Shown piece after piece: positions 42,780 to 52,600 of a DNA stretch of 64,000 nucleotides. The stretch is from the NCBI GenBank assembly GCA_050302275.1, contig JBNLAT010000005.1, forward strand, positions 41,289 through 105,288, read 5' to 3'. The notes under the pieces are model-generated. The model saw nothing but the letters and a program-made list of their open reading frames with translations, was not told the origin of the DNA and searched no databases. Origin of the DNA: JAPHTQ01 sp050302275 (GTDB lineage Bacteria; Pseudomonadota; Gammaproteobacteria; Thiohalomonadales; Thiohalomonadaceae). A program made the translations under genes and the position numbers. Each line of letters begins with the position of its first letter. The stretch's first letter is position 1.

Positions 42780-43490
42780 TTACCCGCATTTGGAATCGCC
42801 GCAGTTTAAGCACGTCATACACCCATCCATCTGTATCACCGCCTTGGTATGACACTTACCACAAAGCTGCGCACTCGCCGGGAAGTCGCTCTTGGCTTCT
42901 TCACCCTCGGCTTTGCCTTTGCTCTGGTTTTCAAACTGGGCGCGTTTTTCCTCGATCAGTTTTTTCTGGTGTTCATCCAGGCCATCGCTCTTGAGCATGC
43001 CGATGAACTTCAGGTGGCATTCGATGGCGTCGCCGATCTCGGCTACCAGTGAGGGCATGTATTTACCGCCCTTCTTGAAGTAGCCGCCACGCGGGTCGAA
43101 AACGGAGTGCAGCTCTTCCACCAGGAAGGTGACGTCGCCACCTTTGCGGAACACCGCAGAGATGATTCGGGTCAGGGCGACGATCCACTGGAAGTGGTCC
43201 ATGTTTTTGGAGTTGATGAACACTTCGAAGGGGCGGCGCAGTTCGTGCTCGGTGCCTTCATTCAGGACCACGTCGTTAATGGTGACGTAGAGCGCGTGTT
43301 CGGTCAGCGGGGTTTTGATCTTGTAGGTCGAACCCAGCAGCATCTCCGGACGTTCCAGCTTCTCGGTCAGGTGGACGACGTTGTCCTCCTGTTTGCACTC
43401 GGCTGCCGGAACCGCGGCCAGTGCTTTTTTCTCTTCGTCTTCGCGTACTACGCCGTAGTTGACGATTTTCTTTTCGATTTTAACTGTCAT
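42780..43490 (-). CDS. nrdJb: Class II ribonucleotide reductase, C-terminal subunit NrdJb
   Basis: A 236-aa protein containing the TSCPD-type region (DDVVLNEGTEHELRRPFEVFINSKNMDHFQWIVALTRIISAVFRKGGD in family terms) and a C-terminal Cys-rich zinc-binding end (CGKCH, GCMTCLNCGDSKCG) that serves as the redox-active tail of class II enzymes. As in Pseudomonas, the B12-dependent reductase is split in two genes; NrdJb completes NrdJa. It follows nrdJa by 14 bases. Confidence 0.92.
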   Translation of the reverse strand: MTVKIEKKIVNYGVVREDEEKKALAAVPAAECKQEDNVVHLTEKLERPEMLLGSTYKIKTPLTEHALYVTINDVVLNEGTEHELRRPFEVFINSKNMDHFQWIVALTRIISAVFRKGGDVTFLVEELHSVFDPRGGYFKKGGKYMPSLVAEIGDAIECHLKFIGMLKSDGLDEHQKKLIEEKRAQFENQSKGKAEGEEAKSDFPASAQLCGKCHTKAVIQMDGCMTCLNCGDSKCG

Positions 43491-43504
43491 GGTTCTGTCT
43501 CCGC

Positions 43505-45673
43505 TCAGAATTTGCCGTAGTACCCTTCCTTGAGGGCATCGTACAGGTTGGCGGCTGTGTGGGTTTCGCCGTCGTATTCAATCTCTTCGTTGCCTTTGAC
43601 CTCGAGGATTTCACCGTTCTCCAGCTCGAAGCGGTAGGTAGTGTTCTCCAGGTCGCTCTCTTTGACCAGCACGCCCTGGAACGCTTCGGGGTTGAAGCGG
43701 AAGGTGGTGCAGCCTTTGAGGTCGTTTTCGTAGGCGTAGAGATAGATGTCCTTGAACTCCTCGTAGGGGTAGTCGGTGGGGACATTGGCGGTTTTGGAAA
43801 TGGAAGAGTCGATCCACTTCTGTGCAGCGGCCTGAATATCGACGTGCTGCTTGGGGGTGACGTCCTCGGCGGTGATGAAGTATTCCGGCAGTTGCTCGTC
43901 GGCCTTGTCGGAGTACGGCATCGCTTTCTTGTTGACCAGCTCGCGGTAGGCCAGCAGCTCGAAGCTGAAGACATCGACTTTCTCTTTCGATTTCTTGCCT
44001 TCACGGATCACGTTACGTGAGTAGTGGTGGGCGAAGCTCGGCTCGATACCGTTACTGGCGTTGTTGGCCAGCGACAGGGAGATGGTGCCGGTGGGGGCGA
44101 TGGAGCTGTGGTGGGTGAAGCGTGCGCCCACTTCGGCCAGTTCGTTGACCAAGGTCGGGTCGGCCTCGGCGATGCGCTGCATGTAGCGGCTGTATTTGGC
44201 GTGCAGCACCTTGCCCTTGATTTTGTCGCCCAGCTTGATGCCGTCGCGCTTCATCTCGGGGCGCTTGCGCAGCATTTCTGCGGTGACACTGAAATCCTGT
44301 TCCAGAATCGGCGCCGGACCTTTCTCCTTCGCCAGTTCCAGCGCGGTGCGCCAGCCTTCGAGGGCCAGTTCGCGGGTAACGCGCTCGGTGAACTCCAGCG
44401 ACTCTTTGTCGCCGTACTGCATGCGCATCATGGTCAGGGTGGAGCCGAGGCCCAGATAACCCATGCCGTGACGACGCTTGTTCATGATCTCTTCGCGCTG
44501 CTGTTCCAGCGGCAGGCCGTTGATCTCGACCACGTTATCCAGCATGCGGGTGAAGATGCCGATCACTTCGCGGAAGCTTTCCCAGTCGAAACGGGCCTTG
44601 TCGGTGAACGGGTCGAGCACAAACTTGGTCAGGTTGACCGAGCCGAGCAGGCAGGCGCCGTATTCGGGCAGGCCCTGTTCGCCGCAGGGGTTGGTGGCGC
44701 GGACGTTTTCGCAGAACCAGTTGTTGTTCATCTCATTATATTGATCGATGAGGATGAAGCCCGGCTCGGCGAAGTCGTAGGTGGAGGCCATGATCATGTC
44801 CCACAGACGGCGCGCCTTGATGACTTTGTACACACGGCAGGCAACCAGCCCTTCGTCGTTGGTCAGGTAGGCATCCTTGATCGGCCAGTCGCGCCAGATC
44901 ACCTGCTCTTCGTTTTCGATATCCAGCTTGTCCAGTTCCACCTCTTTGGAGGTGACCGGGAAGGCCAGTTTCCAGTCGTCGTTGGCGATGACCGCTTCCA
45001 TGAACTCCTTGGTCACCAGCAGCGACAGGTTGAACTGGCGCAGGCGACCGCTTTCGCGCTTGGCGCGGATGAAGTCCATCACGTCCGGGTGGCCGACGTC
45101 GAAGGTGGCCATCTGCGCACCGCGGCGACCGCCAGCGGAGGAGACGGTGAAACACATCTTGTCGAAGATATCCATAAAGGAGAGCGGCCCGGAGGTGTAA
45201 GCCCCCGCGCCCGCCACAAACGCCCCTTTGGGACGCAGGGTGGAGAATTCGTAGCCGATGCCGCAACCCGCTTTGAGGGTCAGGCCCGCTTCGTGCACCT
45301 TGCCGAGGATGTCGTCCATCGAGTCACGAATGGTGCCCGAGACGGTGCAGTTAATGGTGGAGGTGGCCGGTTTGTAGGCCCAGGCACCGGCATTGGAGGT
45401 GATGCGGCCAGCCGGGATCGCGCCGTGGCGCAACGCCTTGAGGAATTTCTCCTCCCACTCCTGACGCTTCTCGTCGGTGGTTTCGACTTCGGCCAGGGCG
45501 CGGGCGACACGGCTGTAGGTGTCGTCGATGTTCTGGTCGATGACTTCGCCACTTTTGGTGGTGAGGCGATATTTTTTCTCCCAGATGTCCAGCGAGGCGG
45601 GCTGGAAGGGAATTTCGGTTACTGCGGATTTGGACACTGCTTTTAGACGGGGGGCGCCGCTGCTCTTTGTCAC
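43505..45673 (-). CDS. nrdJa: Adenosylcobalamin-dependent ribonucleotide reductase, NrdJa
   Basis: A 722-aa large part of the split class II reductase, starting at GTG 45673 with AAAGGGAG upstream. The reductase barrel shows the glycyl/thiyl region ATNPCGEQGLPEYGACLLGSVNL, KAGCGIGYEFSTLRPKG and APTGTISL, and HGMGYLGLGSTL. It reduces ribonucleotides using adenosylcobalamin without oxygen dependence, so it can serve aerobic and anaerobic growth. The C-terminal redox cysteines are in nrdJb. NrdR boxes lie upstream. Confidence 0.95.
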   Translation of the reverse strand: MTKSSGAPRLKAVSKSAVTEIPFQPASLDIWEKKYRLTTKSGEVIDQNIDDTYSRVARALAEVETTDEKRQEWEEKFLKALRHGAIPAGRITSNAGAWAYKPATSTINCTVSGTIRDSMDDILGKVHEAGLTLKAGCGIGYEFSTLRPKGAFVAGAGAYTSGPLSFMDIFDKMCFTVSSAGGRRGAQMATFDVGHPDVMDFIRAKRESGRLRQFNLSLLVTKEFMEAVIANDDWKLAFPVTSKEVELDKLDIENEEQVIWRDWPIKDAYLTNDEGLVACRVYKVIKARRLWDMIMASTYDFAEPGFILIDQYNEMNNNWFCENVRATNPCGEQGLPEYGACLLGSVNLTKFVLDPFTDKARFDWESFREVIGIFTRMLDNVVEINGLPLEQQREEIMNKRRHGMGYLGLGSTLTMMRMQYGDKESLEFTERVTRELALEGWRTALELAKEKGPAPILEQDFSVTAEMLRKRPEMKRDGIKLGDKIKGKVLHAKYSRYMQRIAEADPTLVNELAEVGARFTHHSSIAPTGTISLSLANNASNGIEPSFAHHYSRNVIREGKKSKEKVDVFSFELLAYRELVNKKAMPYSDKADEQLPEYFITAEDVTPKQHVDIQAAAQKWIDSSISKTANVPTDYPYEEFKDIYLYAYENDLKGCTTFRFNPEAFQGVLVKESDLENTTYRFELENGEILEVKGNEEIEYDGETHTAANLYDALKEGYYGKF

Positions 45674-45750
45674 GTTAAATTCTCTCCCTTTAGTTATTTA
45701 TTTTGAACAACTTACCGCATCCCGCGGCTTGTGGCTGTTCGATCCGGCGA

Positions 45751-45766
45751 ACACTAGATGTTGTGT
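45751..45766. promoter_or_regulatory. NrdR box 1 (nrdJ)
   Basis: ACACTAGATGTTGTGT fits the NrdR consensus palindrome. It lies about 10 bases downstream of the predicted nrdJ -10 element, over the transcription start. Confidence 0.75.
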
Positions 45767-45775
45767 TGAGCCGCT

Positions 45776-45804
45776 ATAATCAACAGAACGATCACTCATG
45801 TCAA
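45776..45804 (-). promoter_or_regulatory. Promoter of nrdJa
   Basis: On the minus strand, TTGACA (45804-45799), 17 bases, GATTAT (45781-45776). A perfect -35 and a 4/6 -10; predicted start near 45769, within NrdR box 1. Confidence 0.65.
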
Positions 45805-45917
45805 CATAAAAAATTTTCTGACTGTTTAAATCATAACCAATTGTTTTAATAAGCATATATTTGACAAAAAGCAATAACACTAAAGGCTTTTTCGGCGATT
45901 TTTTACCTTTCTGTTAA

Positions 45918-45933
45918 ACACTACATCTTGTGT
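45918..45933. promoter_or_regulatory. NrdR box 2 (upstream)
   Basis: ACACTACATCTTGTGT, a second NrdR-type palindrome, centred 167 bases from box 1 (close to 16 helical turns). Most known pairs are about 30 bases apart. Confidence 0.7.
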
Positions 45934-46024
45934 TACTAATATTCCTTAAATCGTGCAGTTTTGGGCTAATGCAAGCACTTACTAACATGGATTTAGACGC
46001 CATTAACCGCGTCTTGTTCAGGGA

Positions 46025-46053
46025 CTTGATCTCTGAAAAAACTGCTCCTATAT
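46025..46053 (+). promoter_or_regulatory. Candidate sigma-32 promoter of hsp20
   Basis: CTTGAT (46025-46030), 14 bases, CTCCTATAT (46045-46053), resembling CTTGAA and CCCCATNT heat-shock promoter elements, 60 bases before the ATG. Confidence 0.5.
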
Positions 46054-46113
46054 GGTGATCACCAAGCAACGCAGTTCATCTGCATTTACAGTGATCTTAA
46101 GGAGGTAAGTGTT

Positions 46114-46536
46114 ATGAGTCTGGTACGTTATGAACCGTGGAGCATGTTGGCCCAACTGCGCCGCGAAATGGACAGGGCCATGGGTGAAGAAAACTTCGCC
46201 GCCGCCAGCGACTGGATGCCAGCAGTCGATATTAAGGAAGACGAGAAGAACTTCATCATCACCGCCGACATCCCCGGGGTAGACGCCAAGGATATCGAGG
46301 TGCATGCCGAAAACGGCCTGCTGACCATCCGCGGCGAGCGGGAGAACGAGAAGAAGGAGGAGCGCGAGGGTTACAAGCGCATCGAGCGCTCCTACGGCAG
46401 TTTCTTCCGCCGCTTCACCCTGCCCGATTCGGCCGACACCGACAAAATCGCCGCCAAGACGGATAAGGGTGTGCTAACGGTGACCATTCCCAAGCATGCC
46501 AAGGTGTTGCCGAAGAAGATTGAGGTAAAAGGCTGA
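46114..46536 (+). CDS. Small heat-shock protein (Hsp20/IbpA type)
   Basis: A 140-aa alpha-crystallin-type chaperone that binds unfolding proteins. The N-terminus (LVRYEPWSMLAQL) is typical, the alpha-crystallin domain covers about 37-130 (WMPAVDIKEDEKNFIITADIPGVDAKDIEV-type core split here; GLLTIRGER and SYGSFFRRFTLP), and the PKHAKVLPKKIEVKG tail is polar with no clear IXI. AAGGAGGT lies upstream of the ATG. Confidence 0.93.
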   Translation: MSLVRYEPWSMLAQLRREMDRAMGEENFAAASDWMPAVDIKEDEKNFIITADIPGVDAKDIEVHAENGLLTIRGERENEKKEEREGYKRIERSYGSFFRRFTLPDSADTDKIAAKTDKGVLTVTIPKHAKVLPKKIEVKG

Positions 46537-46538
46537 TT

Positions 46539-46689
46539 CTCAAAATGGCTCCCGCACCCTGATCCGGTGTTACAAAGTCTTCTCCGGTACTCATTTACTA
46601 CCGGTAAACTGCGTTCCTCGAAGACTTTGCGCACCCAAGGGCATTACCTGCGGGGCACCTTGTCTCCGGGCACGGACCCACATTTTGAG
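46539..46689. repeat. Nested palindrome after hsp20
   Basis: Outer arms CTCAAAATG (46539-46547) and CATTTTGAG (46681-46689), identical to the arms at 1623-1672. Inner arms CAAAGTCTTC (46573-46582) and GAAGACTTTG (46620-46629). Core TACTCATTTACTACCGGTAA then ACTGCG, shared with 61107-61133 and, in reverse, 42704-42732. Starts 3 bases after the hsp20 stop. Confidence 0.8.
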
Positions 46690-46717
46690 GTCGCTCCAAT
46701 ACCCTGCTGCAACAACA

Positions 46718-46743
46718 AAGCCCCGCCCCGGCGGGGCTTTTTT
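46718..46743 (+). terminator. Terminator of the hsp20 transcript
   Basis: AAAGCCCCGCC/GGCGGGGCTTT stem followed by TTTTTT, after the palindromic element. Confidence 0.88.
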
Positions 46744-46847
46744 CGTCTGGCGTAAACAAAGCGGTGGATAATTTTGAACTCCCGGGCGCTCCTCACGGTC
46801 ATTACCCGCGTACTGGTTACAGAAAAATAGAAAGGACACCGACCTAA

Positions 46848-48194
46848 ATGAAATACCTTGCCGCCTTATTGCTGATTGTCTCCCTGCCTCTGCAGGCCGC
46901 CCTGCCCGCCTACGACAGCCAGGGCGAACCGGTCCCTACCCTGGCGCCGATGCTGAAAAAGACCCTGCCGGGAGTGGTAAACGTTTTTACCCGCACCACC
47001 GTACAGGTACGCCAGAATCCTCTGCTCTCCGACCCTTTCTTCCGCCGTTTCTTTAATGTTCCCAACCAGCCGACCGAACGTACCCAGCAGAGCCTGGGTT
47101 CCGGCGTGGTGATCGACGCGGACAAGGGTTACATCATGACCAACCACCACGTAATCGATGGCGCCGACGAGATCTCGGTCAACCTTTCCGATGGCCGCAC
47201 CCTCAAGGCAGAGCTGGTGGGCTCCGATCCGGAGACCGACGTGGCCGTGCTCAAGGTTCAGGCGGACAAGCTGACGGCAGTGCCGCGCAGCGACTCGGAC
47301 GGGCTTGAGGTGGGCGACTTTGTGGTGGCCATCGGCAACCCCTTTGGCCTCGGCCAGACCGTGACCTCAGGGATTGTTTCGGCCATGGGCCGTTCCGGGC
47401 TTGGTATCGAAGGCTATGAGGATTTCATTCAAACCGACGCCTCGATCAACCCCGGTAACTCCGGTGGCGCGCTGGTCAATCTGAAAGGGGAATTGGTGGG
47501 CATTAACACCGCCATTCTCTCCAAGAGCGGCGGCAATGTGGGCATCGGCTTCGCCATTCCGATCAACATGGCCCACGAAATCATGAGCCAGCTGATTGAG
47601 CACGGCTCGGTGCAACGCGGCACCCTCGGTGCCCAGGCCCAGGATCTGAGCCCCGAACTGGCCAAGGCCTTTGGTATCGAATCGCGCCGTGGTGCGGTGG
47701 TCACCCAGGTGACCAGCGGCTCTCCCGCGGACAAGGCGGGACTGAAGACCGGCGATGTGATTATCGAGGTCAATGGGCGACCGGTGCAGGACGCCGGCGA
47801 TGTACGCAACCGCATCGGACTGCTGCGCGTGGATGAGAAGGTGACGATGAAGATACTGCGCGACGGCAAAAACCGCACCCTGCACGCGGTAGTCAAGGAG
47901 CCGCAACTGGTCGCCATTGAGGGGAGCAAGCTGCATCCGCGGCTGGACGGCGCGATGCTGGCCAATATGGCCGAAGAGACGGTAAATGGTCAGGTTAAGG
48001 GTGTGGTGGTGGCCGAGGTGGCGCCCAGCAGCCAGGCGATGATCTCCGGGCTACGCAAGGGCGATATTATTGTTCAGGCCAACCGCAAACCGGTCGACGA
48101 TATCAGTGCGCTGCAGAAGGCAGTCGATAAGGACGGCGCCCTGCTGCTCAATCTGCAGCGTCGCGGCGGCGCACTATTCCTGCTGTTGCGTTAA
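46848..48194 (+). CDS. degQ: Periplasmic serine protease DegQ/DegP family
   Basis: A 448-aa precursor with a signal peptide (to about PLQA). The trypsin-like domain has the catalytic triad His101 (TNHHVI), Asp131 (ETDVAVL) and Ser205 (NPGNSGGAL). Two PDZ domains follow (about 255-345 and 355-445; GAVVTQVTSGSPADKAGLKTGDVI and the second SGLRKGDIIVQANRKPV). It degrades misfolded envelope proteins. Length and layout suggest DegQ rather than DegS. Terminator follows. Confidence 0.93.
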   Translation: MKYLAALLLIVSLPLQAALPAYDSQGEPVPTLAPMLKKTLPGVVNVFTRTTVQVRQNPLLSDPFFRRFFNVPNQPTERTQQSLGSGVVIDADKGYIMTNHHVIDGADEISVNLSDGRTLKAELVGSDPETDVAVLKVQADKLTAVPRSDSDGLEVGDFVVAIGNPFGLGQTVTSGIVSAMGRSGLGIEGYEDFIQTDASINPGNSGGALVNLKGELVGINTAILSKSGGNVGIGFAIPINMAHEIMSQLIEHGSVQRGTLGAQAQDLSPELAKAFGIESRRGAVVTQVTSGSPADKAGLKTGDVIIEVNGRPVQDAGDVRNRIGLLRVDEKVTMKILRDGKNRTLHAVVKEPQLVAIEGSKLHPRLDGAMLANMAEETVNGQVKGVVVAEVAPSSQAMISGLRKGDIIVQANRKPVDDISALQKAVDKDGALLLNLQRRGGALFLLLR

Positions 48195-48214
48195 TCCCCC
48201 AACCCCCTCCAAAC

Positions 48215-48245
48215 AGAGCGGCCTTCGGGCCGCTCTCCTTTTTCC
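48215..48245 (+). terminator. Terminator after degQ
   Basis: AGAGCGGCC/GGCCGCTCT stem with a TTCG loop, then CCTTTTT. Confidence 0.92.
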
Positions 48246-48385
48246 ATGCTGCGAGCATGGTTTTCTCATAATTTTTTCTTGCTGAATACTTGATTATTTT
48301 TATCAGGAATCTATATCTGTATATAAGCGAACCCTGAAATACTGGGTGTCGGATGTTGAACCCATTTGTTGATAGGAGAAATGCC

Positions 48386-48835
48386 ATGAGCGGCCTGATT
48401 CCCAACTTCCAGCATGATGGCGTGGTCACCGTTAACCGCGTCATTCTTAAACCCGAATACAGTGTCGATGATCTGCAGGAGCGGGTGGCGATGCTCTGCG
48501 AAAACGTCAAAACCTACCACTCGGACACCGGCTTTGTCGGCGGCTTCGTTGCCCTCAACAGTGGCTCGATCTCCAACGAGGGCTCGACCATCGGCCAGGC
48601 AGTCGAGAGTCCGCTGAAGGGCAAGGAGGCGTTGATTATCACCTTCTGGGACTCATTCGAGGAGCATGAGCAGTCGCACCGCTCGGAAACCTTCCAGCCG
48701 CTGTTCCAGGATGTGCTGGAACTGTGCGAAAACGGTAACGAGGAGATCGCCTACGAGATGCTCTGGTCGGGCGCCGCCTACAGTGCCGAGCAGGCCGAAG
48801 CGGCGCGCAAGGCGAAGGAAACCTACGCCGCCTGA
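48386..48835 (+). CDS. Hypothetical protein, dimeric alpha/beta-barrel-like
   Basis: ATG at 48386 (GGAGAA upstream) gives 149 aa. Alternating strands and helices (VTVNRVILKPEYSVDDLQERV; ALIITFWDSFEEHEQSHRSETFQPLF) recall the antibiotic-biosynthesis-monooxygenase-like (ABM, dimeric alpha/beta barrel) fold, where FWDSFEEHEQSHRSE resembles the helix following a strand. No catalytic role can be assigned. It lies between two terminators as a single gene. Confidence 0.65.
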   Translation: MSGLIPNFQHDGVVTVNRVILKPEYSVDDLQERVAMLCENVKTYHSDTGFVGGFVALNSGSISNEGSTIGQAVESPLKGKEALIITFWDSFEEHEQSHRSETFQPLFQDVLELCENGNEEIAYEMLWSGAAYSAEQAEAARKAKETYAA

Positions 48836-48852
48836 ATACTCCCCCGTTGGCC

Positions 48853-48880
48853 GCCACACCCGCAAGGGGTGGCGGCTTTT
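48853..48880 (+). terminator. Terminator after the ABM-like gene
   Basis: CCGCCACACC/GGGGTGGCGG arms with a short loop, then seven Ts. Confidence 0.85.
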
Positions 48881-48900
48881 TTTGCCTGCCAACAGTGCCC

Positions 48901-48916
48901 TTTGATCGTGATCACA
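48901..48916 (+). promoter_or_regulatory. Candidate CRP/FNR-family operator
   Basis: TTTGATCGTGATCACA, close to both FNR (TTGAT-N4-ATCAA) and CRP palindromes. A CAGAAT at about 48938 would place it near -41.5 of the cytochrome b561 promoter. Regulator unproven. Confidence 0.4.
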
Positions 48917-49003
48917 GAAGGTGGTGAGTAGCAACGGCAGAATGCTATGGTTGGTACAAACAAAAATACTTTTATTTCCCACCACTACAAAGAGAACGGC
49001 ACT

Positions 49004-49561
49004 ATGCTCAAGAACAGCGCAACAGAATATGGAAGATTCTCCAAAACAATGCACTGGCTGATGGCTGCCATCATCATTACCCTGATCGCCGTGGGTATCT
49101 ACATGGCGGACCTGCCCAGAGAAACCGACGCGCAGAAACAATATGCCTTCCAGTTTTACGGTATGCACAAATCCTTCGGCGTGATCGCCCTGCTGTTGAT
49201 CGCCATTCGCCTGGTGTGGCTGCGCATCAGCCCCCTACCACCGCTGCCATCGGTCTTCGCTGGCGGTGAACGCCTGTTGATCGAAAGCGTGAAGAAACTG
49301 CTTTACCTGATGATGCTGCTGGTGCCGCTCAGCGGTTACCTGATGTCCAACGCGGGCGGACACCCGATCGTTTTCTTCGGCCTGTTCGAATTGCCTGCGG
49401 TAGTCGGCAAGAGTAAGGAGTTCGGCGAAATCGTGCACGAGATGCATGAGATTGGCGGCTGGGTCATTCTGCTGCTGGTACTTCTACATGTTGCTGGTGC
49501 GATCAAACATCGTCTGCAGGAAAGAGGTAGTGAACGGGATGTATTACAACGCATGTTGTGA
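49004..49561 (+). CDS. Cytochrome b561 (CybB-like)
   Basis: ATG at 49004 gives 185 aa with four transmembrane helices. Expected heme-ligand histidines occur in MHWLMAAII, GMHKSFGV, VHEMHEIGG and LHVAGAIKH, the arrangement of bacterial di-heme b561 (superoxide/quinone oxidoreductase CybB type). It transfers electrons in the inner membrane. A CRP/FNR-like site lies upstream, and a terminator follows directly. Confidence 0.9.
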   Translation: MLKNSATEYGRFSKTMHWLMAAIIITLIAVGIYMADLPRETDAQKQYAFQFYGMHKSFGVIALLLIAIRLVWLRISPLPPLPSVFAGGERLLIESVKKLLYLMMLLVPLSGYLMSNAGGHPIVFFGLFELPAVVGKSKEFGEIVHEMHEIGGWVILLLVLLHVAGAIKHRLQERGSERDVLQRML

Positions 49562-49580
49562 TCGCACTTTGCTGTGTAAT

Positions 49581-49607
49581 AAAAAAGCGGCCAGTGGCCG
49601 CTTTTTT
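49581..49607. terminator. Bidirectional terminator after cytochrome b561
   Basis: AAAAAAGCGGCC/GGCCGCTTTTTT with AGT loop, between converging genes. Confidence 0.92.
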
Positions 49608-49624
49608 ATTTTCATGGATACGGT

Positions 49625-52600
49625 TCAGTGCACCTGCACCGCCTCGATCCACGCCGCCATACTTTGAGGATCGGCGAATATCTTGAGACAGGCATCTACT
49701 ACCTGTTCATCGTAGAGTTTACCGCGATTGAGTTTGATCTCTTCCAACGCTTTGTCCAGACCCAACGCCGCACGATAGGGACGGTGAGAAGCCATTGCCT
49801 CGACCACATCGGCAACCATTAGAATCTTTGCATCGAACAGAATGTCATCGCCCTTTCTACCCTCTGGATAGCCACTACCATCGAGGCGTTCGTGGTGCTG
49901 CAACACCATCTCCGCCAACGGCCAGGGAAAATCGATACCACCGATGATTTCGTAACCACTGCGCGGGTGCGTTTTGATGATGCTATACATTTCCGGCTCT
50001 AACTTGCCCGGACGACTGAGTATTTCCGCTGGTACCGATATTTTGCCGATATCGTGGATCAGGGCGCCCAGCCGAATACCCTCCAGCTCTTTTTCATTGA
50101 GACCCAGCTCACCACCGATACGCACCGCCAGTTCCGCAACACGTTCCTGATGGCCGGAGGTATACGGATCGCGTTTTTCGATAGTCAGGGCAATCGCACG
50201 AATCGTCTGCATTAATGAGCGCTGTAGATGCTCGGCAAATTTACCGCGCTCCTCATCCGCGTGTTTGCGCTCAGTGATATCGATCATCATCGCGCGACTT
50301 TCAGTGATGTGACCGTCTTCATCCTGTACAGCTTCTACGGTGAGGCTGACCCACACAGGTTTTCCCGCAGCGTTGCGCATCTGTAACTCTTCGTCGCGCA
50401 CACCGTGACCTTCTTTCAATTTGGAGAAAATCTCTTTTGCCCTGTCGAGACCGGCATCACCATCAGTATAGAGGTCGAACACGCTACGCCCCATCATCTC
50501 TTCTCTGGAGTAACCCAGCATTTCACAGAGTGCCTGGTTGAATTGCACTAATTGACCATCCTCCATTGAGATAGAGGCATAGGCATTGGGGGCATTTTCA
50601 TACAGCTCTTCGTAACGCTCTTCGGTATGTTTCAGGGCGACCTCAGCCTGCTGACGAGCAGCACGGCTACGCAGTGTGTGAATGCCGAAAGCCAGATCGC
50701 CCGCCATCTCTTTCAGCAGTCTAATTTCCGCTTCATCAAACGCATTGCTCTCAAGGGAGAAGATACTGATGACACCGATCACTTCGCCATGAGAGGCGAG
50801 CGGCAAGATGATCGCGGCAGAATAACCTGCGGCATAGGCCGCCTCGCGCCATACCTTGAATTGTTCACTGTCGGCAGTGAGATCACGCAACACCACCACT
50901 TCGGAATGTTGCAGCGCATAGAATGAAGGCGCATCCCGATCCTTGCCTGAGACACACTCGTTAATTCTTGCCAGTAGTTTTTCGTCAGCACCCGCATGGG
51001 CAACAGGCCGAATGGCATGCTTTTCACCTGTCTCGGCATAACCCACCCAGGCAAAACGATAACCACCCTGATCGGTAAGCACGCGGCAGATGTCGTCCAT
51101 CAATGCCTGCTCCTGTTCTGCGTGCACCAGAGTGGTATTGCACAAACTGAGCGTGCGCAGCGCACGGTTGAGCCGTTGCATTTCGGCCTCGGCCCGGCGT
51201 TGTGCAGTCACATCTTCAAGGATATGAATAGCGTGTTCGATAGTGTTGTCGACACGCCGAATACCGAATGAGCGTGAGACAAAAACCTCGCCATTTTCCA
51301 GGCACAGTTCCGTACCCTCATTCTGGAACTCTTCAGGTTCGTTGATACAGCCCGATAAAGGCCACTCCATACAAGGGAAAAAGTGGTAATAGGGTTGGTC
51401 CAACATCTCTTCGAGGGTGTGCCCGGCACGCTCACAGTAGGCCGGGTTAGCCTGAACAATGCGCATTTCGCGATCGTGAATAAAAATCGGATCGCTGATC
51501 GCATCGAAGGCATCATTCCAGTCACGGCTGATCCGCTCCAGTCGACGATGACTCTCTTCCAGCTCCTCGGTTCGCTCACGCACCTTTTCCGCCAGATGAT
51601 CGCGAGCGCCGATCAATTCACCCTCCGCCTCGCGCAAACGAAGATTGAGCCGGGTCACGTAGCCCGCTGTTGTTAACGACAGCGTCAGTACCAGAATAGT
51701 GAGTAACACCCAGTGCCAGTAATGGTGGATCAGATCGGCAAAAGTGATATGCCCCAACTCGGCGTAAGGACCGATATAGAGCTCGCGCATCAGATCGTGT
51801 ACCGGCTGGTAGTTACCCGGTACGGTCCAGCCCGCGATCATCGCGGTTCGGGAAACGGCACCATCAGGTGGTAACAGCAACAGGGCGCTGGCGACGGCAT
51901 GACTGAGTTCATCGGAGGTATGTTTGAGCTTGGCGAAAGGCCACTCAGGGTATAACCGTGTACTGCAGACATAGGTGAAACTGGGCAGGGATTGCGGGTT
52001 GATCACCTTCAACTCCGCCATATTGATCTTGCCTTCCGCCTGCATTCGCTCAAGCGTGTCGGTACGCACTGTCCCTGCATCGGTCAGACCGCGCAGCACG
52101 GAATAAACCACTGCATCGTGAGTACCGGAAAAGACCAGCCCGGTATCCTCACCGGGAACAACGCCAGCACGCTCCATCTCACGCCGGGCCATCAGGTAGC
52201 CGCCAAAGGAGTTCTCCTTCACCGCGGCAAAATTCTTGCCCTTAATATCCTCAATGGTGTTGATTGACTGGTTGTCGGCACGAGTAAAAATAACGCCGCC
52301 AAAAACCGTGTAGCCACGATGTCCATTACGGTTACGCATGGTGACAATGCGCCCGGCGCCGTAGCGGCTTTCCAGTTCAACGTAGATGGCAGGATTGGCG
52401 AGAACAAAATCGACGCTCGCCTGTTCCACCGCCTTGTTGATTTCCACAAAGTCGAGCGGTTTGAGGACGAAATGGTAACCGGGGATTTCACGGCTAAGAT
52501 AATCAGCCATTGGCTGCCAGCGATCCAGAGTGCGCTCTTCGCCGCGCTTGGCCAGCACACCAATAGCAACCGTCTCTGCCGCCTGTACCCCCCAGGATAA

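Larger units (their letters stand above)
45674..46113. other. Divergent intergenic region between nrdJa and hsp20
   Basis: 440 AT-rich bases holding the nrdJ promoter with two NrdR boxes, and the candidate heat-shock promoter of hsp20. No cobalamin riboswitch was recognised. Confidence 0.6.
46537..46847. other. Intergenic region with palindrome and terminator
   Basis: 311 bases between hsp20 and degQ, filled by the nested palindrome (46539-46689) and a terminator (46718-46743); the remainder is the degQ leader with AAAGGACACCG before the ATG. Confidence 0.6.

Noticed and set aside
44024..45646. A 540-codon open frame on the + strand opposite nrdJa
   Set aside because: It mirrors the GC-rich coding frame of nrdJa and has no domain match; antisense frames of this length occur in such genes.
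45698..45880. A 60-codon minus-strand frame upstream of nrdJa
   Set aside because: It covers the nrdJ promoter and one NrdR box; no ribosome site and no protein family.
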